Source: Niallia sp. NCCP-28 | GTDB lineage: Bacteria > Bacillota > Bacilli > Bacillales > Cytobacillaceae | Length of the DNA: 64,000 nucleotides | Direction: 5' to 3' | NCBI RefSeq assembly: GCF_023168165.1 | Contig: NZ_BQYJ01000012.1 | Location: 1 to 64,000 of the forward strand | In this document: in pieces, positions 10,390-19,885 of the stretch | Layout: every line of letters begins with the position of its first letter | How positions within the stretch are numbered: position 1 is the first letter of the stretch | Notes under the pieces: generated by a model | What the model was told of the DNA's origin: nothing | The model's input: only the letters and a program-made list of their open reading frames with translations | The model's database searches: none | Program-made: the position numbers and the translations under genes

Positions 10390-11130
10390 TTATTTTTCCT
10401 CATCAACATAACCATCTGTCTTATGATATGGCACATCGCCAAATGGCGCTTCAACGCCTTCGTCATCAAGTGCTTCTTCGTACTGTTCATGTTGTTTGCT
10501 AGGATAAACAGTTTGATTTTTCCCTTCAATATCTGTAGCTACAAAGGATTCATAGTCTTCAGTAAAACCTTCATCATCTCCATCACGATCATAGAGACTT
10601 CCATAATCTTCAAAATCGCCTCTTAAATCAGAAGGGGTTTCCGATGTACCATATCTAGCCACTTCTTGAAAACTATCGTCATAATCTCTTACTCCATCTG
10701 TATCATAATGGCGATAAACATTGCCATGTGCCGGTTCTAATAATTCTTCTTCTACAGGTCTATCCTGTGCTACGGATTGTTCTGGACTGTATTCTTTAAG
10801 CGTTAAAGCAGTAGGAACAGCTTCTAAACGCTCATAAGGTATATCCTGCCCCGAAACGCGGCAAACCCCATATGTTCCTTTTTCAATTGCCTGAAGAGCA
10901 TTATTAATCTTATTTAACTCGGATTGATCATGTTCTTCTAGTGCATAATCTTTTTCCCGCTCATAAAGTTCTGTGGCCATATCTGCAGGATGATTATCAT
11001 AACTCGAAAGTTCTCCTACTGACTCCCGCTGATTATCCTCATCTACGTAATGAGTTTGTCTATTGGAAATTTCAGCTTTTCTATCTTCTAATTCTTTTTT
11101 TAGCGTATTTATTTGTTCTTTCGTTAACAA
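10390..11130 (-). CDS. yteA: YteA family sporulation protein (DksA/TraR-like)
   Basis: Matches B. subtilis YteA from end to end as I recall it: MLTKEQ start, SSYDNHPADMATELYEREKD at about 45-65, and AIEKGTYGVCRVSGQDIPYERLEA. The family has the coiled-coil and C4 zinc-finger layout of DksA, but here only one of the zinc cysteines remains, so zinc binding is unlikely. The C-terminal half is acidic and tyrosine-rich. The longest frame begins at a TTG at 11151, but the ribosome binding site AAGGA lies just inside it and fits the TTG at 11130, giving 246 residues. Transcription converges on glgP. Confidence 0.88.
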   Translation of the reverse strand: MLTKEQINTLKKELEDRKAEISNRQTHYVDEDNQRESVGELSSYDNHPADMATELYEREKDYALEEHDQSELNKINNALQAIEKGTYGVCRVSGQDIPYERLEAVPTALTLKEYSPEQSVAQDRPVEEELLEPAHGNVYRHYDTDGVRDYDDSFQEVARYGTSETPSDLRGDFEDYGSLYDRDGDDEGFTEDYESFVATDIEGKNQTVYPSKQHEQYEEALDDEGVEAPFGDVPYHKTDGYVDEEK

Positions 11131-11337
11131 AGCTATCACATCCTTATCCAAAACTTAAATAGTAATTGTAGTATAAGCGATTATGGAAAAAATAAACCAA
11201 GCATCACTTTTTACTTAACTTTCCCCATATAGCTGCAGATAAAACATAGATAAATGATATCTTCCATCTCTCATAAATATTTTTCACTAAAAAGAAAGCA
11301 ATCGAAAACTCACATTTTTGGATAAAAAAATTATCCC

Positions 11338-11517
11338 TATTTAAGGGAATTCTAGCCTTTCCTAAGGAATAAAAAGAGGAAATATCTTGCTGGGTAAAAG
11401 CCCGATGGAAAAAACCACAGACATTACCACGGTCCTGTACCAATGTCTGTGTAATCTATATTCTATTTTGTCTCAAGGAGCAATCAGAAAAGCTAACTGA
11501 TTGAAGGTTCACTTCCT
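11338..11517 (+). repeat. Dispersed repeat family A, rearranged copy
   Basis: Contains TTGCTGGGTAAAAGCCCGATGG (as two halves around 11388-11407) and the right end ACTGATTGAAGGTTCAC (about 11497). A 10-bp inverted repeat CACAGACATT (11416-11425) and its complement (11442-11451) replaces part of the centre. CAATCAG and CTGATTG near 11470-11503 can pair, as in the copy at 48 kb. Confidence 0.55.
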
Positions 11518-11779
11518 TGGAGATGTCAGTAGCCAAGCATGACTCGGCTGAATAAAATGGTTTTAACAGTTAATATATAAAAGACTTAAAGCAACTATTT
11601 ATCAAATCTGTTATTAATGTGCTAAATAATAGGGGATATTAAACTTGGAACATTGACATAGTATTGATCACAGGTGTATCTTAAAATAAGTCAATTTGTT
11701 GAACAAACAGGTATTTAAAGGGATAAGATTGGAAAGCGACGTGAATTTTTGACTCGTTTTTTAGGGGGATTTACATAGA
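11518..11779 (+). promoter_or_regulatory. Leader region of the men operon
   Basis: No ORF. TTGACA at 11653-11658 could be a -35 element; candidate -10 elements downstream (TGTATC, 16 bases on) are poor. It is the only plausible promoter I see for menF. Confidence 0.3.
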
Positions 11780-13159
11780 ATGAAATATAGCAAAGGATTA
11801 TTAGTGGATGATAAAGTTCAGCAAGGAAAAGACTCTTCTTTTTTAGTAAGTAAAGTAATAAAAGTAGAACCAGAAGACTGTCTTGCTTTTTTCGCTAACT
11901 ATTCATCATATAAAGGAAAACGATTTTTTTGGAAAGACCCAGCATCAGAAAATATTCTAATAGGAATAGGAAAATGTAAAGAAATCTATATCAATAACCA
12001 CAAAGATCTTTACACAGCAGTGGAACAAAGATGGAGAAAATTTCTGGAAAATAGCAGGTTAATGAATGATTTTAATAGGATTGGAGTAGGACCTACATTA
12101 TTTGGGGGATTCTCTTTCGATCCAGAAAAACAAAAAACTGAGCTGTGGGAATCATTTGCGGATGCTCATTTTTTTGTGCCTGAATTTATGTTAAGTGAAA
12201 TAAATGGGGAACAATTTTTAACCGTTAATATGGTAATGGATGAAACAGATGCAATCTATGAACAAAAAATAGAGGATAAGTTATCGCTGTTTTTCCATCA
12301 TAAAGAAACCGTGAAACCGTATATAGAAAGAAATCCATTAATCAAATCACTGGAAGTTGATGGGGAATATTGGAAAGACGTTGTTGGGAAAGTAGTGAAA
12401 AGTTTAAACAGTACATTAAAGAAAGTAGTATTAGCAAGAGAATGCAGACTAGTATTTAAAGAAGAGATTCAAACAGAATCTGTACTTGATCAATTGCTTA
12501 GGGAACAAAATAATAGCTATATTTTTGCATTAGAGGAAGGGGATAATTGTTTTATTGGCGCCACGCCGGAGAGGCTAGTAAAAAAGACTGGCAATGAAGT
12601 ATTGTCTACTTGTCTAGCTGGTTCTATTCCCCGAGGAGAAGATGAAGCGAAGGATCAGGAGCTTGGAGCAAAGCTTTTGGCAGATGAAAAGAATCGAACA
12701 GAACATCAATATGTAGTGAATATGATACAGTCTGCCATGGAAATGGTTTGTCGACAAGTCGAGATACCAACTGCACCAATTTTAATGAAGATGAGGGATA
12801 TTCAGCATTTATATACACCAGTTAAAGGTATTTTAAAAGAAAAAGAATCGCTAATTGAATTAATTAGGCTATTACATCCAACTCCAGCATTAGGAGGATT
12901 TCCTAAAATGTTAGCGATAGAAAAAATTAGAGAAGAAGAACAGTTGGATAGGGGATTATATGGAGCTCCTTTAGGATGGATAGATTACCAGGGAAATGGA
13001 GAATTTGCTGTTAGCATCCGCTCAGGCCTTATTCAAAAAAATGAGGCATCTATATTTGCTGGCTGTGGCATTGTAGCAAATTCGGATGTGGAATTAGAAT
13101 ATAAAGAAACTGCAATGAAGTTTAGACCAATGCAGAGAGCTTTAGGAGGAAAACAATGA
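11780..13159 (+). CDS. menF: Isochorismate synthase MenF
   Basis: Converts chorismate to isochorismate, the first step of menaquinone synthesis. The 459-residue protein has the chorismate-binding domain in its C-terminal two thirds, with LKKVVLARECRL, FIGATPERL, TCLAGSIPRG, a KNRTEH segment, LHPTPALGGFP and SIRSGLI followed by FAGCGIV. These are the conserved blocks of MenF/EntC enzymes including the magnesium-binding glutamates. Menaquinone context (menD, menH, menB, menE follow) distinguishes it from a siderophore EntC. The ribosome binding site AGGGGG is rather far (11 bases) from the ATG. The 3' end overlaps menD by four bases. Confidence 0.96.
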   Translation: MKYSKGLLVDDKVQQGKDSSFLVSKVIKVEPEDCLAFFANYSSYKGKRFFWKDPASENILIGIGKCKEIYINNHKDLYTAVEQRWRKFLENSRLMNDFNRIGVGPTLFGGFSFDPEKQKTELWESFADAHFFVPEFMLSEINGEQFLTVNMVMDETDAIYEQKIEDKLSLFFHHKETVKPYIERNPLIKSLEVDGEYWKDVVGKVVKSLNSTLKKVVLARECRLVFKEEIQTESVLDQLLREQNNSYIFALEEGDNCFIGATPERLVKKTGNEVLSTCLAGSIPRGEDEAKDQELGAKLLADEKNRTEHQYVVNMIQSAMEMVCRQVEIPTAPILMKMRDIQHLYTPVKGILKEKESLIELIRLLHPTPALGGFPKMLAIEKIREEEQLDRGLYGAPLGWIDYQGNGEFAVSIRSGLIQKNEASIFAGCGIVANSDVELEYKETAMKFRPMQRALGGKQ

Positions 13160-14913
13160 ATCACCAACAAAACTTAACTGCTTATTTGTATGCCTTTATT
13201 AACGAATTAGTGCAGAGTGGTATTGAAAACGTCGTCATTAGTCCTGGATCTCGTTCTACACCTATTGCCATGCTAATGGCAGAACAAGCAAAGCTAAATC
13301 TATTTGTTCATGTTGATGAAAGATCTGCAGCTTTTTATGCATTGGGGATGGCAAAAGCATCAAAAAAACCAACTGTTTTATTATGTACATCCGGCACAGC
13401 TGCTGCTAATTATTTTCCAGCCATTATTGAAGCAAAGATCTCACGGATTCCTTTGATTGTATTGACGGCAGATCGCCCTCATGAATTGCGTGATGTTGGG
13501 GCTCCCCAGGCAATCAATCAAATCGAATTATATGGAAACCAGGTGAAGTGGTTTGTGGAAATGTCCCCGCCAGACGGCACAGAAGGAATGATTCGCTATG
13601 CTAAAACAGTTGGCGCAAGAGCGGTAGCTACAACTCTTTTGGATCCTAAAGGTCCAGTGCATGTGAATTTGCCTATCCGTGAGCCGCTTATACCAGATTT
13701 AGAACATATAGAAGCATACCAAAAAAAAGAAAAAAACAATTCATCTATTCATATAGAACAAGGCTCATTAGCTATTGCGGAAGAATATTTCCAGTCGTTA
13801 GCAAAAAAGTTGCAATCACAAACAAATGGAATCATTATTTGCGGAGAATTATATAAGGAAAATTTTCCTGAAAGTTTATTTAAGTTAGCCAAGAAATTAA
13901 ACTTTCCAATATTGGCAGATCCTCTTTCACAATTAAGAACTAATATAGATGGAGAAGAGTTTATTATCGATGCATATGATACTTTTTTGCGAAATGAAAC
14001 AGCTAAGCAAAAGCTGAAGCCAAATATCATTATTCGTTTTGGCAGTATGCCTATTTCCAAAGCTCTTACTTTGTTTTTAAAAGAACATAAAGATGTAGAA
14101 CAGCTTGTTGTCGATGGAGGAGGAGGATTTAGAGATCCGAATCAGCTGACTTCCGAAATGATCTATTGTGAGGAAGTATTATTTTGCGAAAGGCTAGTCT
14201 CGTATTTTCCAAGTTGCTCAATAAATCACGAATTAATTTCTTGGCAAAATATCAATCGTCTAACAAAAAAAGCATTAAGACAAATAGAAGATGCAGCTGA
14301 TATGAGTGAAGGAAAGTTATTTTCTATGCTGGGAAATTTATTGCCTGAGGATGCTGTTCTTTTTGTTGGCAATAGTATGCCAATTCGAGATTTAGATACT
14401 TTTTTTCATTTGCAGCAGAAAAAAATAACGGTTTTTGCCAATAGAGGAGCAAATGGAATAGACGGAACGGTATCCACTGCTTTAGGTGTTGGAGCAGCAA
14501 CTAAACCTCAGCCATTATATTTAGTTGTTGGGGATTTAACCTTTTTCCATGATTTAAATGGTTTAATTGCGGCAAAGCAATTTCATATCTCAATTACTGT
14601 TTTGCTGATTAATAATAATGGTGGGGGGATTTTCTCCTTTTTGCCGCAAGCAAATCATAAAAAACATTTTGAATTATTATTTGGAACCCCTCTAGATTTA
14701 GACTTTAAACATGTAGCTTCTATGTATAATGGACAATATCTATCGATAGAAAATTGGCTTCAATTGGAACAAGAACTAACTCAGAAAAAAGAGGTTAATT
14801 CACTGCGGATTATTGAAATAAAAACAAATCGAGATGAAAATTTAGCTGAACATCGAAATTTGCTAAATAATGTTTCCCAGGAAATAGACTTGTACTTTAA
14901 GGATGGAATTTGA
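13156..14913 (+). CDS. menD: SEPHCHC synthase MenD
   Basis: A thiamine-diphosphate enzyme that joins isochorismate and 2-oxoglutarate. The 585-residue protein shows the N-terminal pyrimidine-binding part (VISPGSRSTP, HVDERSAAFYALGMAKAS with the conserved Glu) and the C-terminal cofactor-binding part (NRGANGIDGTVSTALG, then GDLTFFHDLNGL and NNNGGGIFSF). The start ATG overlaps the menF stop (ATGA), with AGGAGG in the menF tail as ribosome binding site, so the two are translationally coupled. Confidence 0.97.
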   Translation: MNHQQNLTAYLYAFINELVQSGIENVVISPGSRSTPIAMLMAEQAKLNLFVHVDERSAAFYALGMAKASKKPTVLLCTSGTAAANYFPAIIEAKISRIPLIVLTADRPHELRDVGAPQAINQIELYGNQVKWFVEMSPPDGTEGMIRYAKTVGARAVATTLLDPKGPVHVNLPIREPLIPDLEHIEAYQKKEKNNSSIHIEQGSLAIAEEYFQSLAKKLQSQTNGIIICGELYKENFPESLFKLAKKLNFPILADPLSQLRTNIDGEEFIIDAYDTFLRNETAKQKLKPNIIIRFGSMPISKALTLFLKEHKDVEQLVVDGGGGFRDPNQLTSEMIYCEEVLFCERLVSYFPSCSINHELISWQNINRLTKKALRQIEDAADMSEGKLFSMLGNLLPEDAVLFVGNSMPIRDLDTFFHLQQKKITVFANRGANGIDGTVSTALGVGAATKPQPLYLVVGDLTFFHDLNGLIAAKQFHISITVLLINNNGGGIFSFLPQANHKKHFELLFGTPLDLDFKHVASMYNGQYLSIENWLQLEQELTQKKEVNSLRIIEIKTNRDENLAEHRNLLNNVSQEIDLYFKDGI

Positions 14914-15719
14914 TGAATATTGTTGTGGATGATGTTGCCTATCATGTCGAAATATATGGCCAAGGAGAACCTTTTGTTTTATTGCATGGTTTTACAGGAG
15001 ATTGCAGCACCTGGTATCCTTTTATCCCAGTTTGGAAAAAAACTTGTCGATTAATTCTAATTGATATTATTGGGCATGGCAAAACCGATTCTTCCATGGA
15101 TATCTGTAAATATAATATATTAACTGTAGCCAGCCATATAAAAGAAATTTTAATGGAGCTTAATGTGAATGCTGCGCATGTATTAGGCTACTCTATGGGA
15201 GGAAGACTTGCTCTTACCTTCGCAATCAAATATCCTGATTTTGTTCGAAAATTAGTTTTAGAAAGTGCTTCTCCTGGTTTGGCAGCAGAAGCAGAGAGAA
15301 AAGAAAGAAGAATACAGGATGAAAAACTAGGAAAATCTATTGTAGAAGAAGGAGTAGAAAAGTTTATAGACAAATGGGAGAATATCCCTTTGTTTGAAAG
15401 TCAACAACATTTGCCCAGCTTTATAAAAGATAATATAAAAAAGCAGCGTTTGCAGAATAATGCATTAGGTCTGCAGCTTAGCTTATTGGGAATGGGGACA
15501 GGACAGCAGCCATCTTGGTGGGATGATTTGCATAAGCTAACAAGGGAAACGCTGTTAATTACAGGAGAATCAGATACAAAATTTTGTGGTATAGCGAAAC
15601 AGATAAAAGAATATAACCATCAAATTCAATGGCGGAAGATTAAAGAAGCAGGCCATGCAATTCATGTGGAGAAAAGTGAAATATTTGGTACAATAGTAAA
15701 GGAGTTTTTATCAAATTAA
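14913..15719 (+). CDS. menH: SHCHC synthase MenH (alpha/beta hydrolase)
   Basis: Removes pyruvate from the MenD product. The 268-residue alpha/beta hydrolase carries LLHGFTGDCSTW (oxyanion region), LGYSMGGRLAL with the nucleophilic Ser, and a C-terminal GHAIHVEK with the catalytic His. A TTG codon precedes the ATG by one codon, but the ATG at 14913 is well placed after AAGGATGG and overlaps the menD stop by one base. Position between menD and menB supports MenH over a general esterase. Confidence 0.93.
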   Translation: MNIVVDDVAYHVEIYGQGEPFVLLHGFTGDCSTWYPFIPVWKKTCRLILIDIIGHGKTDSSMDICKYNILTVASHIKEILMELNVNAAHVLGYSMGGRLALTFAIKYPDFVRKLVLESASPGLAAEAERKERRIQDEKLGKSIVEEGVEKFIDKWENIPLFESQQHLPSFIKDNIKKQRLQNNALGLQLSLLGMGTGQQPSWWDDLHKLTRETLLITGESDTKFCGIAKQIKEYNHQIQWRKIKEAGHAIHVEKSEIFGTIVKEFLSN

Positions 15720-15767
15720 ACAAAAAGATTTGATAGATGATTCAAAGGAAAAAAGGAGGAAATAAAG

Positions 15768-16586
15768 ATGACTGTAGAATGGGTAGCAGTACGCCAATAT
15801 GATGAAATTATATATGAAACATATAATGGCATTGCAAAAATTACGATAAATAGACCTCATGTACATAATGCTTTTACGCCGAAAACGGTAAGTGAATTAA
15901 TCGATGCATTTGCAAGAGCAAGGGATGACAGCAATGTTGGGGTTATCGTATTAACAGGTGCAGGAGATAAAGCATTTTGTTCCGGCGGCGACCAAAAGGT
16001 GAGAGGACATGGCGGATATGTTGGTGATGACCAAATCCCTCGTTTGAATGTATTAGATTTGCAGCGTCTGATTCGTGTCATTCCAAAGCCAGTAATTGCG
16101 ATGGTTAAAGGCTATGCAATTGGTGGAGGACATGTACTGCATATTGTCTGCGACTTAACGATTGCTGCTGATAATGCTGTATTTGGACAGACAGGACCAA
16201 ATGTAGGAAGCTTTGATGCCGGATATGGCTCTGGCTATTTAGCACGTATTGTCGGTCATAAAAAGGCTCGCGAAATTTGGTTTTTATGCAGACAATATAA
16301 TGCCGAAGAAGCATTAGATATGGGATTAGTCAATACGGTAGTCCCATTGGATCAAGTAGAAGAAGAAACAATTAAATGGTGTGAGGAAATTCTTGAAAAA
16401 AGTCCGACTGCATTACGTTTCTTAAAAGCTGCATTTAATGCAGATACAGATGGCTTAGCAGGAATTCAGCAATTTGCAGGAGATGCAACATTGTTGTATT
16501 ATACAACAGATGAAGCAAAAGAAGGCAGAGATTCATTTAAAGAAAAACGCAAACCAGATTTTGGGCAATTCCCTCGTTTTCCTTAA
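15768..16586 (+). CDS. menB: 1,4-dihydroxy-2-naphthoyl-CoA synthase MenB
   Basis: A crotonase-fold enzyme that closes the second ring of menaquinone from o-succinylbenzoyl-CoA. The 272-residue protein has [23 protein letters not shown] and [18 protein letters not shown], the last being characteristic of MenB (active-site Asp and Tyr loop). It has a strong ribosome binding site, AAGGAGG. It follows menH after 48 bases. Its substrate is made by the menE product encoded downstream; menC is not in this window. Confidence 0.97.
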   Translation: MTVEWVAVRQYDEIIYETYNGIAKITINRPHVHNAFTPKTVSELIDAFARARDDSNVGVIVLTGAGDKAFCSGGDQKVRGHGGYVGDDQIPRLNVLDLQRLIRVIPKPVIAMVKGYAIGGGHVLHIVCDLTIAADNAVFGQTGPNVGSFDAGYGSGYLARIVGHKKAREIWFLCRQYNAEEALDMGLVNTVVPLDQVEEETIKWCEEILEKSPTALRFLKAAFNADTDGLAGIQQFAGDATLLYYTTDEAKEGRDSFKEKRKPDFGQFPRFP

Positions 16587-16630
16587 TAAGCAAGATTATT
16601 AAAAAACAAATAATAATAGGTGGTTTTAGT

Positions 16631-16672
16631 ATGTTCAGATGCAAAAAAGGAAGCAGGTTTTGCTGTTTCTAA
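16631..16672 (+). CDS. Possible 13-codon leader peptide before menE
   Basis: ATG behind AGGTGG opens a 13-residue frame MFRCKKGSRFCCF that closes 47 bases before the menE start. It is basic and has three cysteines. Very short frames with a good ribosome binding site can arise by chance, and no attenuator is visible. Confidence 0.25.
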   Translation: MFRCKKGSRFCCF

Positions 16673-16719
16673 AAGCGTCGGCTGCTATGCCACCTTTATT
16701 TATTAAAAAGGTGAGAAAA

Positions 16720-18171
16720 TTGAATCCAGATATACTTCCTAATTTTTTGAAAAATAGAGCAGCATTAACTCCAAATAGAGAAGCGATTGTTTTTAAGGAT
16801 AAACGTTTAACTTTCAAAGAGTTATATCAAGAGGCTTATTATAGAGCAGGCGTATTGACAGCAAGCGGTGTAACGGAGAAAGCATATGTTGGCTTTTTGG
16901 TAAAAAGCGATTTAGATACAGTCATTTCTTTGCTGGCCTTACAGATTATTGGTGCAAAGGCTGTGTTATTAAATAACCGATTAACAGCAGATGAATTAGT
17001 CTATCAATTGAATGATGCTCGTGTTGAGTTTCTTGTAACAGAACCGGTATTTAATTCAGTTTGTAAACAGATAAAGGAGCAAATGCCAGCATTAAATATA
17101 ATGGATAAACAAGCTGCCGCTTCTTATGCTGAGCCCAGTGAAAAAAAGATAATCCATTTAGCGGATACTTGTACCATTATGTATACATCTGGAACAACAG
17201 GATTTCCGAAAGGTGTTATTCAAACATATGGAAACCACTGGTGGAGTGCAATGGGCAGTGTCTTAAATCTTGGTTTGCATGAAAAAGATGCATGGTTATG
17301 TGCAGTACCACTATTTCATATTAGCGGATACTCCATCTTAATTAGAAGCATGGTATATGGGATAAAGTTAGTGCTCCATGATCATTTTGAAGTAGATAAG
17401 ATATTAAGAGATATAGAAAAAGAAAAAATAAGTATCATGTCCGTTGTCACTACAATGCTGCAAAAAATTGAATTTGCCGTGGAAAAAAGCTTACCTTTGA
17501 CTTTTCGCTGTATGCTCCTTGGAGGAGGACCTGCCTCTTTAGATTTATTAAATAGCTGCATGAAAAAAGGAATCCCTGTTTACTATTCCTATGGCATGAC
17601 AGAAACTTCGTCACAAATAGTAACCTTAGCTTCAGAGTATAGCACAAAAAAAATTGGATCTGCCGGCAAGGCATTATTCCCTGCTCAAATAAAAATCATG
17701 GATGATAAAGGAAATGAAACTGCTCCCAATATTCCTGGCGAAATTGCTGTATATGGGCCAAATGTATCTCAAGGATATTTAAATAAGGGAAAAATATCAA
17801 TAGATGGCTGGTTTTATACAGGGGATATCGGGTATATAGACTCAGAGGGATTTCTTTTTGTACTAGATAGACGAACAGATCTCATTATTTCAGGAGGAGA
17901 GAATATTTATCCTGCTGAAATAGAGGGTGTGCTTACAGCCATAAATGGAATAATAGATGCAGGAGTAGTGGGAGAAAAAAATGAAGAGTGGGGCGAGGTG
18001 CCGATTGCTTTTGTGGTAAAGGAACATAACGTTGTGTTAACAGAGGAAACTATTTTGAATATCTGCAAACAAAAGCTGGCAAAATATAAAGTGCCTAAAA
18101 AAGTCTATTTTATTTCTGAAATTCCAAGAAATGCATCTAAAAAAATATTGCGCAGGAAGTTGAGAAACTAG
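16720..18171 (+). CDS. menE: o-Succinylbenzoate-CoA ligase MenE
   Basis: Activates o-succinylbenzoate with ATP and CoA. An ANL-superfamily enzyme of 483 residues with the AMP-binding loop TIMYTSGTTGFPKG, YGMTETSSQI, GWFYTGDIGY, DRRTDLIISGGENIYP and a C-terminal catalytic Lys region (PRNASKKILRR). The open frame extends upstream to 16639, but that part lacks family features. AAAAAGGTGAG at 16705-16715 points to the TTG at 16720, giving LNPDILPNFLKNRA (Met first), which lines up with MenE N termini. It ends the men cluster. Confidence 0.94.
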   Translation: MNPDILPNFLKNRAALTPNREAIVFKDKRLTFKELYQEAYYRAGVLTASGVTEKAYVGFLVKSDLDTVISLLALQIIGAKAVLLNNRLTADELVYQLNDARVEFLVTEPVFNSVCKQIKEQMPALNIMDKQAAASYAEPSEKKIIHLADTCTIMYTSGTTGFPKGVIQTYGNHWWSAMGSVLNLGLHEKDAWLCAVPLFHISGYSILIRSMVYGIKLVLHDHFEVDKILRDIEKEKISIMSVVTTMLQKIEFAVEKSLPLTFRCMLLGGGPASLDLLNSCMKKGIPVYYSYGMTETSSQIVTLASEYSTKKIGSAGKALFPAQIKIMDDKGNETAPNIPGEIAVYGPNVSQGYLNKGKISIDGWFYTGDIGYIDSEGFLFVLDRRTDLIISGGENIYPAEIEGVLTAINGIIDAGVVGEKNEEWGEVPIAFVVKEHNVVLTEETILNICKQKLAKYKVPKKVYFISEIPRNASKKILRRKLRN

Positions 18172-18220
18172 GCATTTTCTTAAATTAGAATAAATTGCTT
18201 AAGTGGGGGAAGTTTAGATT

Positions 18221-19426
18221 ATGGAGTTATATAAAGGTTCCTTATATTGGCCGACTACATTAGCAAATCTGGAAATACCAGAGTATCCTATTTTACATAA
18301 AGAAGTAACCTGCGATTGTTTAATTATTGGCGGCGGGATGTCAGGGGCTCTTTGCTCTTACTTGTTGGCAGATGAATCTTTGGATATCATTCTGGTTGAT
18401 AAAAGGAAGATATCAACTGGCAGTTCTTCAGCAAATACAGGTTTGCTTCAGTATGCAAATGATAAAATGCTTCATGAGTTTGCAGAAAGCATTGGAGAAG
18501 AAAAAGCCGTGCGTTTTTACAAATTATGCTATGAAGCAATGAAAAAGCTGCAGGCTATTGCAGAATCACTTGAATCGGATGTACAATTTCAGCCAAGAAA
18601 AAGCCTATACTATGCAACAGATAAGAATGATGTAGAGAAATTGCAGAAAGAGTATAGTCTGTTAAAAAAACATGGATTTGATGCAGAATATTTAACAGAA
18701 GAAGAGATAGAAAAAATATACGGCTTTAAAAAGCCGGCAGCTATACTGACAACTGGAGATGCCGAAATTAATCCCCAACTGTTTGTGATGGAATTGATTA
18801 AAGAAGCGCTTCAAAAAAAGGTTAAAGTATTTGAGCATACAAAAGTGACAGAAGAGGGTTTCCATAATGGATATTGGAAATTTACAAGTGACAATGGTGT
18901 AATCTATGCGAAGAAGGTAATCTATTCTACTGGTTATGAAGGCATAAACTTTGCGGAAAAAGAAGGGGGAGAATTGAATCGTACATATGCAATAGCCACT
19001 TCTCCTCTTTCTGAATTCCCCATGTGGAAAGATCAATGTCTTATTTGGGAAACGAAACGACCTTATTTCTATATGAGAACAACATTTGATGGCCGGATTG
19101 TTGCAGGTGGTTTAGATGAGGATCAAGTAGAGGCCCCATCAGACCCTGAAATATTAGCACGATATGGAGATAACTTGTTAAAAAGAATAAAAGAGCATTT
19201 TCCAGATTATCAAGTAGAAGCAGACTATATATATGGGGCTACATTTGGAGAATCAGATGATGGCATGCCTTATATTGGGGAGCATCCAGAAAAAAAGAAT
19301 GTTTTTTATTGTTTAGGTTATGGGGGAAATGGCACTGTATATAGCATGTTTGGGGCTGAGATTTTAAAAGATCTGATTATTCATGGAAGTCATCCAGATT
19401 GGGATTTAGTTCGATTGAATAGATAA
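18221..19426 (+). CDS. FAD-dependent oxidoreductase (DAO family)
   Basis: The 401-residue protein has the dinucleotide-binding motif LIIGGGMSGALCSYLL at about 32-47, then DKRKISTGSSSANTGLLQYA, typical of the D-amino-acid oxidase/glycine oxidase family. The C-terminal part has GLDEDQ and a GATFGESDDGMPYIGEH segment, near a second FAD contact. Relatives oxidise amines or amino acids, for example gamma-glutamylputrescine. The substrate cannot be inferred. It has its own ribosome binding site (GGGGGAAG) and a terminator, and is probably monocistronic. Confidence 0.88.
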   Translation: MELYKGSLYWPTTLANLEIPEYPILHKEVTCDCLIIGGGMSGALCSYLLADESLDIILVDKRKISTGSSSANTGLLQYANDKMLHEFAESIGEEKAVRFYKLCYEAMKKLQAIAESLESDVQFQPRKSLYYATDKNDVEKLQKEYSLLKKHGFDAEYLTEEEIEKIYGFKKPAAILTTGDAEINPQLFVMELIKEALQKKVKVFEHTKVTEEGFHNGYWKFTSDNGVIYAKKVIYSTGYEGINFAEKEGGELNRTYAIATSPLSEFPMWKDQCLIWETKRPYFYMRTTFDGRIVAGGLDEDQVEAPSDPEILARYGDNLLKRIKEHFPDYQVEADYIYGATFGESDDGMPYIGEHPEKKNVFYCLGYGGNGTVYSMFGAEILKDLIIHGSHPDWDLVRLNR

Positions 19427-19460
19427 AAGGGACTGCTCCTTTAAGGAGACAGTCTTTTAT
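19425..19460 (+). terminator. Terminator after the FAD oxidoreductase
   Basis: AAAAGGGACTGCTCCTT pairs with AAGGAGACAGTCTTTT, with one mismatch, and runs into T-rich sequence just after the stop codon. Confidence 0.85.
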
Positions 19461-19519
19461 TGACTAATCTTCTCCAAGAACAGTCCTCTTTTCGGTAGTT
19501 TAAAGCGGATTTTTTTTCA

Positions 19520-19678
19520 TTAAGATAAGCTTGGTTCAAATGTTTTACAGTCTGTTTCTTTGCTGGTATCCGCATGTTTGCCGACATGACTTACCACATA
19601 AATTTGTTCTGCTCCACATTGATTTCCCTGTTCCCAAAAAGAACAATTTTTCACTTCACAAAGAACATCTTTTGCCAT
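19520..19678 (-). CDS. DUF1540 cysteine-rich small protein (52 aa)
   Basis: The product begins MAKDVLCEVKNCSFWEQGNQ and contains four cysteines at 7, 12, 21 and 44, in the C-x4-C-x8-C-x22-C pattern of DUF1540. GAGGAG lies six to eight bases before the ATG. Such proteins are common in Firmicutes and probably bind a metal, but their function is unknown. The gene lies downstream of cydB on the same strand, separated by an 18-bp inverted repeat, and its 3' end converges on the FAD oxidoreductase. Confidence 0.9.
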   Translation of the reverse strand: MAKDVLCEVKNCSFWEQGNQCGAEQIYVVSHVGKHADTSKETDCKTFEPSLS

Positions 19679-19726
19679 AAAAACATCTCCTCTTTCATTT
19701 AATGACTTCTACACAACATCCATTTG

Positions 19727-19783
19727 CTAATAAAGAATTATTCTAACAATAAAATTATCTAATGAAGAATAATTCTTTATTAG
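19727..19783. repeat. Perfect 18-bp inverted repeat between cydB and DUF1540 gene
   Basis: CTAATAAAGAATTATTCT (19727-19744) and its complement (19766-19783) are separated by 21 bases. Stems are AT-rich with no T tract after them, so it may be an operator, a weak terminator or an RNA-stabilising hairpin at the 3' end of cydAB mRNA. Confidence 0.8.
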
Positions 19784-19885
19784 TATGGATAATAACTCCA
19801 AAAATAATACAGATAAAATGCAGATGCAGACAAGGAGTGCTTTACATAGATTTTGTTGTTTTTGCTGGCTTCAAAAGAAATAACA

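Noticed and set aside
11204-11443. 79-codon minus-strand frame upstream of menF
   Set aside because: It starts in a family A repeat copy, has no good ribosome binding site, and reads like translated AT-rich repeat sequence.
16639-16719. Longer N terminus for menE starting at ATG 16639
   Set aside because: The extra residues are not family-like, and a good ribosome binding site lies before the TTG at 16720.
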